7,560 bases of DNA from Methanobacteriota archaeon (GCA_030606525.1 JAUWGG010000044.1:1-7560), one strand, 5' to 3'; positions 1 to 5,393 are shown, counted from the stretch's first letter. Numbers and translations: made by a program. The notes: generated by a model from the letters alone, not told the origin.

Positions 1-17
1 ATAATGCGCTAATCAAA

Positions 18-51
18 ACATATATATACGCCCTAACACATACCTATACGC
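18..51 (+). promoter_or_regulatory. 20-bp-spaced direct repeat with TATA-like box upstream of the RHH gene
   Basis: Two 14-base units, acatatatatacgc (18-31) and acatacctatacgc (38-51), match at 12 of 14 positions and are offset by exactly 20 bp, about two helical turns. A weaker third relative (ataatgcgctaa) lies at 1-12. The run of alternating T and A at 20-28 is a plausible TATA box, about 43-50 nt before the ATG at 71. Ribbon-helix-helix regulators commonly bind direct repeats in their own promoters, so an autoregulatory operator is a reasonable inference, not something the sequence proves. Confidence 0.45.
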
Positions 52-70
52 ATAATAAAGGAGATGTCTC

Positions 71-214
71 ATGTTTGTCAGAATGAGCGTGACGATTAGG
101 GAAGATCAAAAGAAATGGCTAGAGGAGCACCCTTCGATTAGTGCGAGTGGTCTCCTTAGAGAAGCTATTGATAGGATGATTAAGATTATGAGTATTGAAG
201 AAGAGAGAACATAA
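71..214 (+). CDS. Small ribbon-helix-helix (CopG/Arc-like) DNA-binding protein, 47 aa
   Basis: An ATG at 71 follows AAGGAGATG with GGAG at 60-63 and a 7-nt spacing, a strong ribosome site. The product starts MFVRMSVTIREDQKKWLEEH. This is the pattern of a short N-terminal beta strand (about residues 2-9, alternating V/M/V/I), then helix one (11-20), a turn containing S-A-S-G (26-29) and helix two (about 28-41), as in the ribbon-helix-helix fold. Such proteins dimerise and place the paired strands in the DNA major groove. It is near the minimum length for the fold and has no extra domain, so it may be a repressor or the antitoxin of a pair, but no toxin-like gene adjoins it here. The next gene, the tRNA, is convergent. 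The direct repeat at 18-51 is a candidate operator. ATG 83 is a possible internal start but lacks its own ribosome site. Confidence 0.75.
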   Translation: MFVRMSVTIREDQKKWLEEHPSISASGLLREAIDRMIKIMSIEEERT

Positions 215-255
215 ATGTAGACGTACCCCTTGAAAATACACGGAATAGATGTGCT

Positions 256-260
256 AAAAA
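256..260 (-). terminator. Oligo-T terminator of the tRNA gene
   Basis: On the minus strand there is a run of five T about 16 nt beyond the tRNA 3' end. Archaeal RNA polymerase stops at such T-runs without needing a hairpin. The remaining bases between the RHH stop codon (214) and the tRNA show nothing else I can support. Confidence 0.5.
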
Positions 261-275
261 GACCAGTATGGCTGA

Positions 276-383
276 TAGCGGGGAATGGATTTGAACCATT
301 GATCTACGGGTTTCTTAAGCCCTCTAGTTTTTTCCCCAAGGCTCTATGAGCCCGTCGGGATTTCCTAGCTACCCTACCCCGCT
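276..383 (-). tRNA. Initiator tRNA-Met (CAT anticodon), intron-containing
   Basis: Read on the minus strand, the gene runs from AGCGGGG (383-377) to CCCCGCT plus discriminator A (276). It has a seven-pair acceptor stem whose first pair is A1:U72, a D-arm with GGGT/ATCCC, and an anticodon stem with three G:C pairs (GGG 353-351 against CCC 310-308). The anticodon CAT is at 348-346, and a T-arm AATGG-TTCAAAT-CCATT follows. A1:U72 and the three G:C pairs are the hallmarks of an archaeal initiator rather than an elongator tRNA-Met. CCA is not encoded; the bases after the discriminator read TCA. The anticodon arm is interrupted by a 33-nt intron (312-344) after position 37. Removing it leaves a regular 75-nt tRNA with loop CTCATAA. 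Transcription is from the TATA-like region at about 415-433, and the T-run at 256-260 ends it. Confidence 0.95.
312..344 (-). other. tRNA intron with bulge-helix-bulge splice motif
   Basis: The 33-nt insert lies between tRNA positions 37 and 38, the canonical archaeal site. On the minus strand, C350-T349-C348-A347 pairs with T317-A316-A315-G314 as a four-pair central helix, with a C-A mismatch at the first anticodon base. It is flanked by a 3-nt bulge T-A-G (346-344) and a 3-nt bulge A-A-A (313-311). An inner helix AGCC (343-340) pairs with GGCT (321-318), extended by one G-U pair. Cutting after the second base of each bulge gives exact exon joining A37-A38. The tRNA splicing endonuclease EndA would remove it. 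Confidence 0.88.
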
Positions 384-414
384 TCTAAGGCCGGTATTCC
401 TTAAATCTTATTCG

Positions 415-433
415 TTATAAATGCCATTTATAA
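415..433 (-). promoter_or_regulatory. Palindromic TATA region upstream of the initiator tRNA
   Basis: The sequence TTATAAATG-c-CATTTATAA is a perfect 9-bp inverted repeat around one base. On the minus strand ATTTATAA (422-415) is a good archaeal TATA box. A transcript start about 25 nt downstream would fall near 392, roughly 9 nt before the tRNA 5' end. The symmetry also places a TATA-like element in the opposite direction, so the site could in principle fire both ways, although no gene starts on the plus strand here. Confidence 0.55.
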
Positions 434-468
434 TAAATCTATCGTTTGTTTTTGATCTGCTTGAGTTT

Positions 469-810
469 TCAAAAGAATTTTCTTAACATCAACATATCTT
501 CCAAAGATGCTTTAACTCTTAATTTCTTTGTAGCCCATGCTTTTATCGGTTTTATTTCTCCTTTTAATACGCCCTCCAATGTTGCTTTATCAGATATGAT
601 CCTAGCATCTGGGTCTTCGATATTTCCTTTTGAGAAATCGGTGATCCTTCCACTGCATAGAATGAAATTGAAGTTGTCGTCATCTGTGATCTCTATCTGA
701 ACTCTTTTTGTTACCTTTCCCAACTCTTCTTTTAATTTTTCATCTTTTACTCTATTATCTATATCTTCATTGAACTTCTCTATCGCATTTTTTATCAGAT
801 CTTCTATCAT
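469..810 (-). CDS. SCP2 sterol-binding-domain-like protein, 113 aa
   Basis: The whole protein is one SCP2-like domain. It has an N-terminal helix (residues 1-30), a beta sheet (36-60: RVQIEITDDDNFNFILCSGRI is typical of its strands), then DPDARIISDKATLEGVLKGE (67-86), an amphipathic helix region and the C-terminal segment IKAWATKKLRVKASLEDMLM. The pairing of 'D-a-x-i-x-x-d-x-x-t-l-x-x-v-l-x-G' with 'k-k-l-x-v-k-g' is the usual SCP2 signature. The family binds lipids or other hydrophobic ligands in a pocket; small archaeal stand-alone members have no defined ligand. The gene starts 15 nt after the rnhB stop, with a purine-rich AGGGAAGAG in that gap as ribosome site, so both genes are probably co-transcribed. 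No signal peptide or membrane segment is present, so it should be cytoplasmic. Confidence 0.8.
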   Translation of the reverse strand: MIEDLIKNAIEKFNEDIDNRVKDEKLKEELGKVTKRVQIEITDDDNFNFILCSGRITDFSKGNIEDPDARIISDKATLEGVLKGEIKPIKAWATKKLRVKASLEDMLMLRKFF

Positions 811-825
811 TTTAATCTCTTCCCT

Positions 826-1512
826 TTAAAATTCCTCTATTCTGCTTGTCTTATAAAGCTGCACTATTCTTCTTGCAGTTTTCCACGATCTTCGGGTATA
901 CGGCGGCAGCTCACCATGCTCTTTCATCCATTCTTTTAAGAAGCTTATGGTAACTTGATCGGATGGATAGCCACTGCCTATCTGCTTGCCTATTTCCTCC
1001 TCAATTTTTTTTATCTCTTCATCCCTTGTGGTTTTAGCAAGGATTGAAGCTGCTGATACAACAGGATATGTTTCATCTGCATTGTGTTCGGAAACGATGT
1101 TCATCTCACGCCCTAATTCGTTAAGTATGTATCTCTTAAAGTTCTCCTCGTTAACATCCGCAGCATCCACATAGACGATAAAATCCTTTGCAATCGAATT
1201 GGGAGTTGAAGATCGCGTATTGGAACAAAGTGTTAATTTCTCAATGATAGTAGCGAAGAGCTTGGCTTCTAGAACATTCAATGTCATCTCCTCCCTTAAA
1301 ACATCGATCTCTTCAGCTGGTATGATTTGAATCTCATAATCTGCTATCTTCTTGATTTCCTCTGCCAATTTCTCTCTTCTTTTAGGAGCTAATTTCTTTG
1401 AATCTTTAACACCTATTTCTCTTAATAAAAGATCGTCCTCTACTTTTACACCCGCAACGACCATGGGTCCAAGAACTGGTCCTCTACCAGCTTCATCGAT
1501 ACCGCATATCAC
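826..1512 (-). CDS. rnhB: Ribonuclease HII, 228 aa
   Basis: This enzyme cuts the RNA strand of RNA:DNA hybrids and removes single ribonucleotides from DNA, using two metal ions. The motif GIDEAGRGPVLGPMVVAG (residues 4-21) carries the first acidic pair D6-E7. VKDSKKL (35-41) is the conserved block that follows it. D116 lies in YVDAADVN, and D146 in HNADETYPVVSAASILAKT completes the DEDD set. The tail GSGYPSDQVTISFLKEW and LPPYTRRSWKTARRI matches archaeal forms, and the length is typical. Residues about 95-110 (CSNTRSSTPNSIAKD) form an unusual Ser/Thr/Asn-rich stretch just before the D116 strand. The GTG at 1512 is taken as the start because it leaves only one residue before the conserved core. 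However, AGGAG (1535-1531) lies 18 nt away, which is too far for this GTG, and 6 nt from an in-frame ATT at 1524-1522. The real start may therefore be non-standard. It is transcribed divergently from the NfeD gene. Confidence 0.96.
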   Translation of the reverse strand: MICGIDEAGRGPVLGPMVVAGVKVEDDLLLREIGVKDSKKLAPKRREKLAEEIKKIADYEIQIIPAEEIDVLREEMTLNVLEAKLFATIIEKLTLCSNTRSSTPNSIAKDFIVYVDAADVNEENFKRYILNELGREMNIVSEHNADETYPVVSAASILAKTTRDEEIKKIEEEIGKQIGSGYPSDQVTISFLKEWMKEHGELPPYTRRSWKTARRIVQLYKTSRIEEF

Positions 1513-1582
1513 ATCCGTTGTAATACGATTCTCCTAAAAAAAGATGCCGAATAACAACTTCTATTAGAAAAATAAAAATATT

Positions 1583-1614
1583 CAAATGCTCAAACGCTTA
1601 AATACTTAAATGCT
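1583..1614. repeat. Four 8-bp tandem repeats in the rnhB/nfeD divergent intergenic region
   Basis: Four consecutive octamers read caaatgct, caaacgct, taaatact and taaatgct, with consensus YAAAYRCT. The preceding octamer aaaatatt (1575-1582) is a weaker fifth. The array ends 3 nt before the NfeD ATG. It occupies the place where the core promoter of the NfeD gene should lie and also sits upstream of rnhB. It could be an operator array or simple slipped-strand repetition of a TTAAAT-like promoter motif. Confidence 0.6.
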
Positions 1615-1617
1615 GAT

Positions 1618-2097
1618 ATGCAATCGATTGAGATGGAACTTTGGGTAATCGGTCTAACATTCATCATCGTAGGTATTTTTATGCTCTTAGCTGAAGCGAC
1701 ATCACCTGGTTTCTTCATAGCAATACCGGGTACGGTCTTGATCGTATTGGGCATAATAGGAATGATCGTTCCTGACATCATCTTTGGAAGTATATGGGGA
1801 CCGATCATAGCAGTGATCATCGCTGCTCCAGCTACGATCGTGACAATTCTTCTATACCAGCGACTTGCGACACCAGGACCGCCTACAACAACCGCTGCTA
1901 CATCGCTGATAGGAAAGAAGGGTATTGTAACTAAAGAAATAATTCCTGAAACCATAAGCGGTAAAGTAAGAATCATGAACCAGATATGGAGTGCAACCTC
2001 AGTTGAGCCAATATCAAAGGGCGCGAGAATAGTGGTTGTTGACAGCAAAGGTGTGCATGTCGTAGTTAAAAAAATACAAAAAGGAAAGAGAGCTTAG
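1618..2097 (+). CDS. Short NfeD-family membrane protein, 159 aa
   Basis: Three hydrophobic segments (about residues 8-28, 33-54 and 60-80) are followed by a polar Thr/Pro linker (84-94). A C-terminal beta-barrel domain of the NfeD type follows (about 95-155), containing LIGKKGIVTKEI, SGKVRIMNQIWSA and KGARIVVVDSKGVHVVVKKI. This is the short, protease-less form of NfeD, whose OB-fold tail interacts with SPFH proteins. The stomatin gene follows after 33 nt, the classic NfeD-stomatin pairing also known in Pyrococcus. The proposed role is assembly or stability of an SPFH membrane microdomain. No ribosome site precedes ATG 1618, so the message may be leaderless. ATG 1633 (MELWVIG) is an alternative start that would leave the first membrane segment intact. 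The family assignment is firm, the cellular role inferred. Confidence 0.88.
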   Translation: MQSIEMELWVIGLTFIIVGIFMLLAEATSPGFFIAIPGTVLIVLGIIGMIVPDIIFGSIWGPIIAVIIAAPATIVTILLYQRLATPGPPTTTAATSLIGKKGIVTKEIIPETISGKVRIMNQIWSATSVEPISKGARIVVVDSKGVHVVVKKIQKGKRA

Positions 2098-2130
2098 ATT
2101 AGAAAAAAAGTAAATTAGGAGGAATGAAAA

Positions 2131-3228
2131 ATGGATATAGGACTGGTAATTGGGCTTGCGATTTTGTTAATAATCGCAGTGATGGTCATTTTGATGACCG
2201 CCATAAAAATCGTACAGCCGTGGGAACAGGGATTGTTGATCGTATTGGGAAGGTTTAGACGAGTTTTGAACCCGGGTTATAACGTTGTGCCGCCGTTGAT
2301 CTCGAAAGTTGCCATACTTGATCTGCGAACACAGGTTATGGATATACCGAGACAGGAGGTAATAACAAAGGACAACTCACCAACAAACGTAGATGCAATC
2401 ATTTACATCAAGGTCATAGACCCTAAAAAAGCTTTTTTTGAGATCGATAATTATAGAAGAGCTACTGTTTATTTAGCTCAAACTACACTTAGATCATTAA
2501 TTGGAGAGATGGAACTCGATGAGATATTGTATAATCGAGAGAAGATGAACCTCAGTCTTAGAGATATTTTGGATCAGGCTACGGATGCATGGGGTGTGAA
2601 AGTTGAAGCGGTGGAGATCAGAGAAGTTGACCCAGTTGAGAGGGTTAAGGCAGCAATGGAAGAACAGACATCAGCCGAGCGATTAAGGAGAGCTGCCATA
2701 CTGAAAGCAGATGGTGATAAGAAATCGGCGGTTCTTGTGGCAGAAGGAGACAAAAGAGCAAGGATTTTGCAGGCTGAAGGGGTAAGGCAATCAAAAATAT
2801 TAGAAGCTGAAGGGCAGCGAATGGCCACAATCCTTGAAGGTCAAGGTGAAGCACAAAGATTGCGCATATTAGCTATGGGGTCTTTGCCTTTAGATGAAAA
2901 ATCATTGACCGTGTTATCCCTAGATACAATAAAACGCATGGGTGATGGTCAAGCTACAAAGATCATATTCCCATTTGAACTCTCTAGAATAATGGAAGGC
3001 GCATCTGAATATCTCGGGATAAGCAGAAAAGTTCCCGAAAGACCGGTAACAGCGCATGAAGAATTGGAAAAGATCATTGGGAAGGCTGATGATGTGCTCG
3101 GTACGATCCCTAAACAATCTGAATTGAAAGAGGAATTGAAAACGATTGAAGAGGAAATGAAAGAGGAAGCTGAGAAAGCTGAGATGATAGCACGTGATTT
3201 GCGGAAAGGGAAGCTTGGAGAAAAATAA
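2131..3228 (+). CDS. Stomatin/slipin-type SPFH (band 7) membrane protein, 365 aa
   Basis: One N-terminal membrane segment (about residues 4-26) anchors the protein. The SPFH domain follows (about 27-185), beginning IVQPWEQGLLIVLGRF and containing the family hallmarks NPGYNVVPPL, LRTQVMDIPRQEVITKDN and NVDAIIYIKV. Residues 185-246 form a coiled coil built of five 11-residue units. A short conserved segment (250-295: LPLDEKSLTVLSLDTIKRM) follows, then a highly charged tail (300-365) rich in Glu and Lys and predicted helical, longer than in many prokaryotic slipins. These proteins oligomerise into ring- or cage-like membrane scaffolds. AGGAGG at 2117-2122, 8 nt before ATG, fixes the start. The NfeD gene is 33 nt upstream and presumably shares the transcript. 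A separate promoter appears after this gene, so it likely ends a two-gene operon. Confidence 0.95.
   Translation: MDIGLVIGLAILLIIAVMVILMTAIKIVQPWEQGLLIVLGRFRRVLNPGYNVVPPLISKVAILDLRTQVMDIPRQEVITKDNSPTNVDAIIYIKVIDPKKAFFEIDNYRRATVYLAQTTLRSLIGEMELDEILYNREKMNLSLRDILDQATDAWGVKVEAVEIREVDPVERVKAAMEEQTSAERLRRAAILKADGDKKSAVLVAEGDKRARILQAEGVRQSKILEAEGQRMATILEGQGEAQRLRILAMGSLPLDEKSLTVLSLDTIKRMGDGQATKIIFPFELSRIMEGASEYLGISRKVPERPVTAHEELEKIIGKADDVLGTIPKQSELKEELKTIEEEMKEEAEKAEMIARDLRKGKLGEK
2698..2862 (+). repeat. Five in-frame 33-bp units coding hendecad coiled-coil repeats
   Basis: Within the stomatin gene, residues 190-244 fall into five 11-residue units: ILKADGDKKSA, VLVAEGDKRAR, ILQAEGVRQSK, ILEAEGQRMAT and ILEGQGEAQRL. 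All begin with two aliphatic residues (I/V-L) and carry Gly at position six; the first four also have Ala at position four. The 11-residue period is that of a right-handed coiled coil, known in stomatin and flotillin cage walls. The repeat is clear in protein and only loosely kept in DNA, so it is ancient. Confidence 0.85.
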
Positions 3229-3283
3229 GTCTCAATAACTGGCTTAAGCATTTCCACAGGTTTCAATAGAGGAATTAGGGAGA

Positions 3284-3323
3284 TTTAATATAGTATATTC
3301 TTCATTTAGTTCGTAGAACTAAA
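3284..3323 (+). promoter_or_regulatory. TATA-like box and 19-bp palindrome before the second SPFH operon
   Basis: TTTAATATA at 3284-3292 is a good archaeal TATA box. A start about 25 nt downstream falls near 3313. The perfect inverted repeat TTTAGTTC-gta-GAACTAAA spans 3305-3323, exactly over that predicted start and before the G-rich ribosome site (3329-3334). No T-run follows, so it is a better operator candidate than a terminator. The rest of the gap after the stomatin stop (3229-3283) shows nothing more. Confidence 0.5.
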
Positions 3324-3337
3324 GATGAGGGGGGAAT

Positions 3338-3688
3338 ATGAAGATGAAAGAGGATGTCATATATTATGCGGGCTATGGTTTAGCATTCATAATGGCTGGG
3401 ATTTGCATTGTTTTAGCTACTCAGGGTTCATTTGGATTGAATGGTTGGAGCGCTTTTACTCTATGGTTCTTAAGCATTGGAATAATTCTTGTGTGTTTAG
3501 GTAGTGTGAAGATCAAAGAATCGAAATCTATGATGCTAGTTGGAGTTGGTTTGGTCCTGGTATTGATTTCAAGCAGCGCATTGGCCATAACCTTCAATCT
3601 AATCGATATAACTTATTCGATAGCCATCATTGTTATCTTCATGGGCATAGCGATTTTATCTTATGGGTTTATGCGAACGAGGGGATAG
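3338..3688 (+). CDS. Four-helix membrane protein of unknown function, 116 aa
   Basis: I do not recognise a named family. Four hydrophobic segments fill almost the whole chain (about residues 8-27, 38-56, 64-86 and 92-112), joined by very short loops. There is a charged N-terminus MKMKED and a basic end MRTRG. The positive residues at 58-63 and at the C-terminus suggest both lie on the cytoplasmic side. It has no catalytic motif and no cysteine pair. ATG 3338 follows a run of six G (3329-3334); ATG 3344 is an alternative start. The coiled-coil gene begins one base after the stop, so the two are probably translationally coupled. Its position at the head of an SPFH/coiled-coil unit suggests a membrane anchor or partner for these proteins, which is inference. 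Confidence 0.75.
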   Translation: MKMKEDVIYYAGYGLAFIMAGICIVLATQGSFGLNGWSAFTLWFLSIGIILVCLGSVKIKESKSMMLVGVGLVLVLISSSALAITFNLIDITYSIAIIVIFMGIAILSYGFMRTRG

Positions 3689-3689
3689 T

Positions 3690-4226
3690 ATGAAGGATTT
3701 AAGAAAAAGAGTGAAAGAAGACAGGGGATTGATTAAAAAAATAGAAATGGCAATACCAGGCTTTAGAGGATACAGAAAGCGAGAGGATCTGAGAATAGCA
3801 GACAGTTTGCTTAGAAAGCAATTAGCCGATGATCTAAAAGGTTTGGGAACGGAAATAGAAGGATGCAGACGAGATATAATCAGAAATATGGAAATTGATC
3901 TGCTTGATGATGTTGCCAGAATAGTGAACAATATCCAATTAACAGAGAATAGAGTTAGGCATGCTGAGCAAGGATATACAGGCATATCAGCTGATTATCG
4001 TATAAAAGAAGAGGAATTAAACAATATGTATGAATGGGATCTATTCCTTCTTAACGATATCGATAAGATCAGGGAATCGATTGATTCGCTTCGTAGTGCT
4101 GTTTTGAAAAGCAATAGCTATGAGATGAAAACTTGCTTAAGAGATGTCGATACAATAATCCAACGATTCGACTCATTGTTTGATACTAGAAGAGAAAAAA
4201 TAGCTGGTCTGGGGGTTGAGAAATGA
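3690..4226 (+). CDS. Coiled-coil protein of the 'PGFRGYxxRE' type linked to SPFH/zinc-ribbon proteins, 178 aa
   Basis: The chain is almost wholly charged helix. Near the N-terminus is the block AIPGFRGYRKREDLRIADSL (residues 21-40), which resembles a block I associate with proteins encoded next to YdjI-like SPFH proteins in bacteria. That association is from memory and no database search was possible. Helical segments follow at about 35-65, 68-95, 103-142 and 144-172, enough for an antiparallel coiled-coil bundle. There is no signal peptide or membrane segment, so it is cytoplasmic and may lie against the membrane. GAGGGGAT (3679-3686) precedes ATG 3690 and favours it over ATG 3663, which would overlap the previous gene by 26 bases. 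The stop overlaps the next start in ATGA (4223-4226), indicating translational coupling. Similarity in role to PspA, another coiled-coil membrane-stress protein, is a guess from context; the sequence is not obviously PspA. Confidence 0.78.
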   Translation: MKDLRKRVKEDRGLIKKIEMAIPGFRGYRKREDLRIADSLLRKQLADDLKGLGTEIEGCRRDIIRNMEIDLLDDVARIVNNIQLTENRVRHAEQGYTGISADYRIKEEELNNMYEWDLFLLNDIDKIRESIDSLRSAVLKSNSYEMKTCLRDVDTIIQRFDSLFDTRREKIAGLGVEK

Positions 4227-5356
4227 TATTTAAGAAAGGGGAGATAGAAGGCGCGGGTGCAAGAAAAACATTCCATTGGAAGGATGCAGATAAAGGAGAA
4301 AATGTTATGTATCGCATCCCACGAAATATTAGGTGGAACGACAATGTTGTTGTTAGAGAAGATGAGTACGCAGTGTTCTTCCGTGATGGAAAGGTGATGC
4401 ATGTCTTCGACCGTCCAGGCAGATTCGCGATGACTACCCTTAATGTTCCGATCTTAGCAAAGCTTGGAGAAGCTCTTACAGGGATAAAACAGCTTGGAGA
4501 GATATATTATGTTCAGCGAAGGGAACTACGAGGTAAATTCGGTACGCCCGAGCCATTGGTCTTTAGAGATAAAGATTTTGGTCTTGTGCGATTAAGGGTG
4601 TTCGGAAAGTTTTCATATAAAGTTGTGGACCCAATAATGTTCATAACCCAATTTGTCGGTACTGAAGGAGTATCAACGAGCGATGAGGTCATCGACTGGG
4701 CAAAGAGTCAATTGGTTTTGTGCGTGAATGATACCCTTGGAGAATTGAAGAGAGACAAAAAAATGGGTGTTGTTGACATGCCAGCTTATCTTGAGGAGAT
4801 CGAACAAATAGCGCTAAGCAAGGTAGAGGATGATACATCTAGGTATGGAATAAAAATAATGAAAATAGGAGATCTGAACATCAATCTGCCTGAAGAGGTT
4901 CAAGAAGCTGTTGATAAAAGAGGGGCAATGGGTGCCCTTGGCGTTGATTATATGGGATATCAAACAGGGAAAGCTATCGAAGGTATTGGTGAAGGTGCAG
5001 CTAAAGGTGGAAATGCGTCATCATTTGCCGGTATGGGCGCTGGATTTGGAGCTGGAATGGGTATGGCAAATGCTATGGCAAAAGGCATGACCCGCCCTGA
5101 AGAGCCTAAAAAACCTATGATAAAGTGTCCTAAGTGCAACGCAGATGTGAACGCAGATGCAAAATTCTGCCCAAACTGTGGAAAAAAGATGGTAAAATCT
5201 GGAATGATGAACTGTCCTAAATGTAATGCTATGGTCGGTAAAGCAGCGAAATTCTGCCCAGAATGCGGTGTAAAATTAAGGATAAACTGCACAAAATGCA
5301 ATGAAGAAGTAGCATTTGGAACGAAATTCTGCCCAAACTGTGGAACGGAGCTTTAA
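4223..5356 (+). CDS. YdjI-type SPFH protein with three C-terminal zinc ribbons, 377 aa
   Basis: The N-terminal two thirds (about residues 28-232) form an SPFH domain of the YdjI subgroup. Typical stretches are NVMYRIPRNIRWNDNVVVRE, EYAVFFRDGKVMHVFDRPGR, TLNVPIL, KFGTPEPLVFRDKDFGLVRL and YGIKIMKIGDLNI. It has no N-terminal membrane helix, unlike the stomatin at 2131. A Gly/Ala/Met-rich flexible linker (234-289) follows. Then come three zinc ribbons, each with two CxxC pairs: C302/C305-C316/C319, C331/C334-C345/C348 and C356/C359-C370/C373. In B. subtilis, YdjI belongs to the pspA-ydjGHI operon and is involved in PspA localisation. Here the gene closes a three-gene coupled unit with a coiled-coil and a membrane protein. 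The likely role is a cytoplasmic-face membrane scaffold with zinc-ribbon contacts. AT-rich sequence with a T-run (5383-5387) follows the stop. All twelve cysteines are intact. Confidence 0.92.
   Translation: MIFKKGEIEGAGARKTFHWKDADKGENVMYRIPRNIRWNDNVVVREDEYAVFFRDGKVMHVFDRPGRFAMTTLNVPILAKLGEALTGIKQLGEIYYVQRRELRGKFGTPEPLVFRDKDFGLVRLRVFGKFSYKVVDPIMFITQFVGTEGVSTSDEVIDWAKSQLVLCVNDTLGELKRDKKMGVVDMPAYLEEIEQIALSKVEDDTSRYGIKIMKIGDLNINLPEEVQEAVDKRGAMGALGVDYMGYQTGKAIEGIGEGAAKGGNASSFAGMGAGFGAGMGMANAMAKGMTRPEEPKKPMIKCPKCNADVNADAKFCPNCGKKMVKSGMMNCPKCNAMVGKAAKFCPECGVKLRINCTKCNEEVAFGTKFCPNCGTEL
5126..5341 (+). repeat. Three tandem zinc-ribbon-coding repeats
   Basis: The three ribbons are spaced 29 and 25 residues apart (first Cys to first Cys). 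The second halves of ribbons one and three are identical over 22 bases (5162-5183 and 5324-5345), and ribbons two and three share 14 bases there. This is more DNA identity than protein constraint alone needs, pointing to fairly recent duplication or gene conversion. Confidence 0.8.
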
Positions 5357-5393
5357 TTACAATCCGTTGAATCCTATCAGAGTTTTTCAAAAT

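Noticed and set aside
276..383. Elongator tRNA-Met or tRNA-Ile with CAT anticodon
   Set aside because: The A1:U72 pair and three G:C pairs in the anticodon stem are initiator features.
446..700. Plus-strand open frame of 84 codons opposite the SCP2-like gene
   Set aside because: No family resemblance and no ribosome site; the minus-strand SCP2 domain explains the region.
1583..1614. CRISPR-like array
   Set aside because: Units are 8 bp and contiguous, without spacers.
1590..2048. Long open frame on the minus strand opposite the NfeD gene (152 codons)
   Set aside because: The plus strand codes a clear NfeD protein with the family fold; the opposite product is a low-complexity mirror of its membrane segments, with no ribosome site.
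3305..3323. Palindrome as terminator of the stomatin gene
   Set aside because: No T-run follows it, it lies 77 bases past the stop, and it coincides with the predicted start of the next operon.
3663..3689. Nine-residue longer start for the coiled-coil gene
   Set aside because: It would overlap the membrane protein gene by 26 bases and lacks a ribosome site, while GAGGGGAT stands right before ATG 3690.
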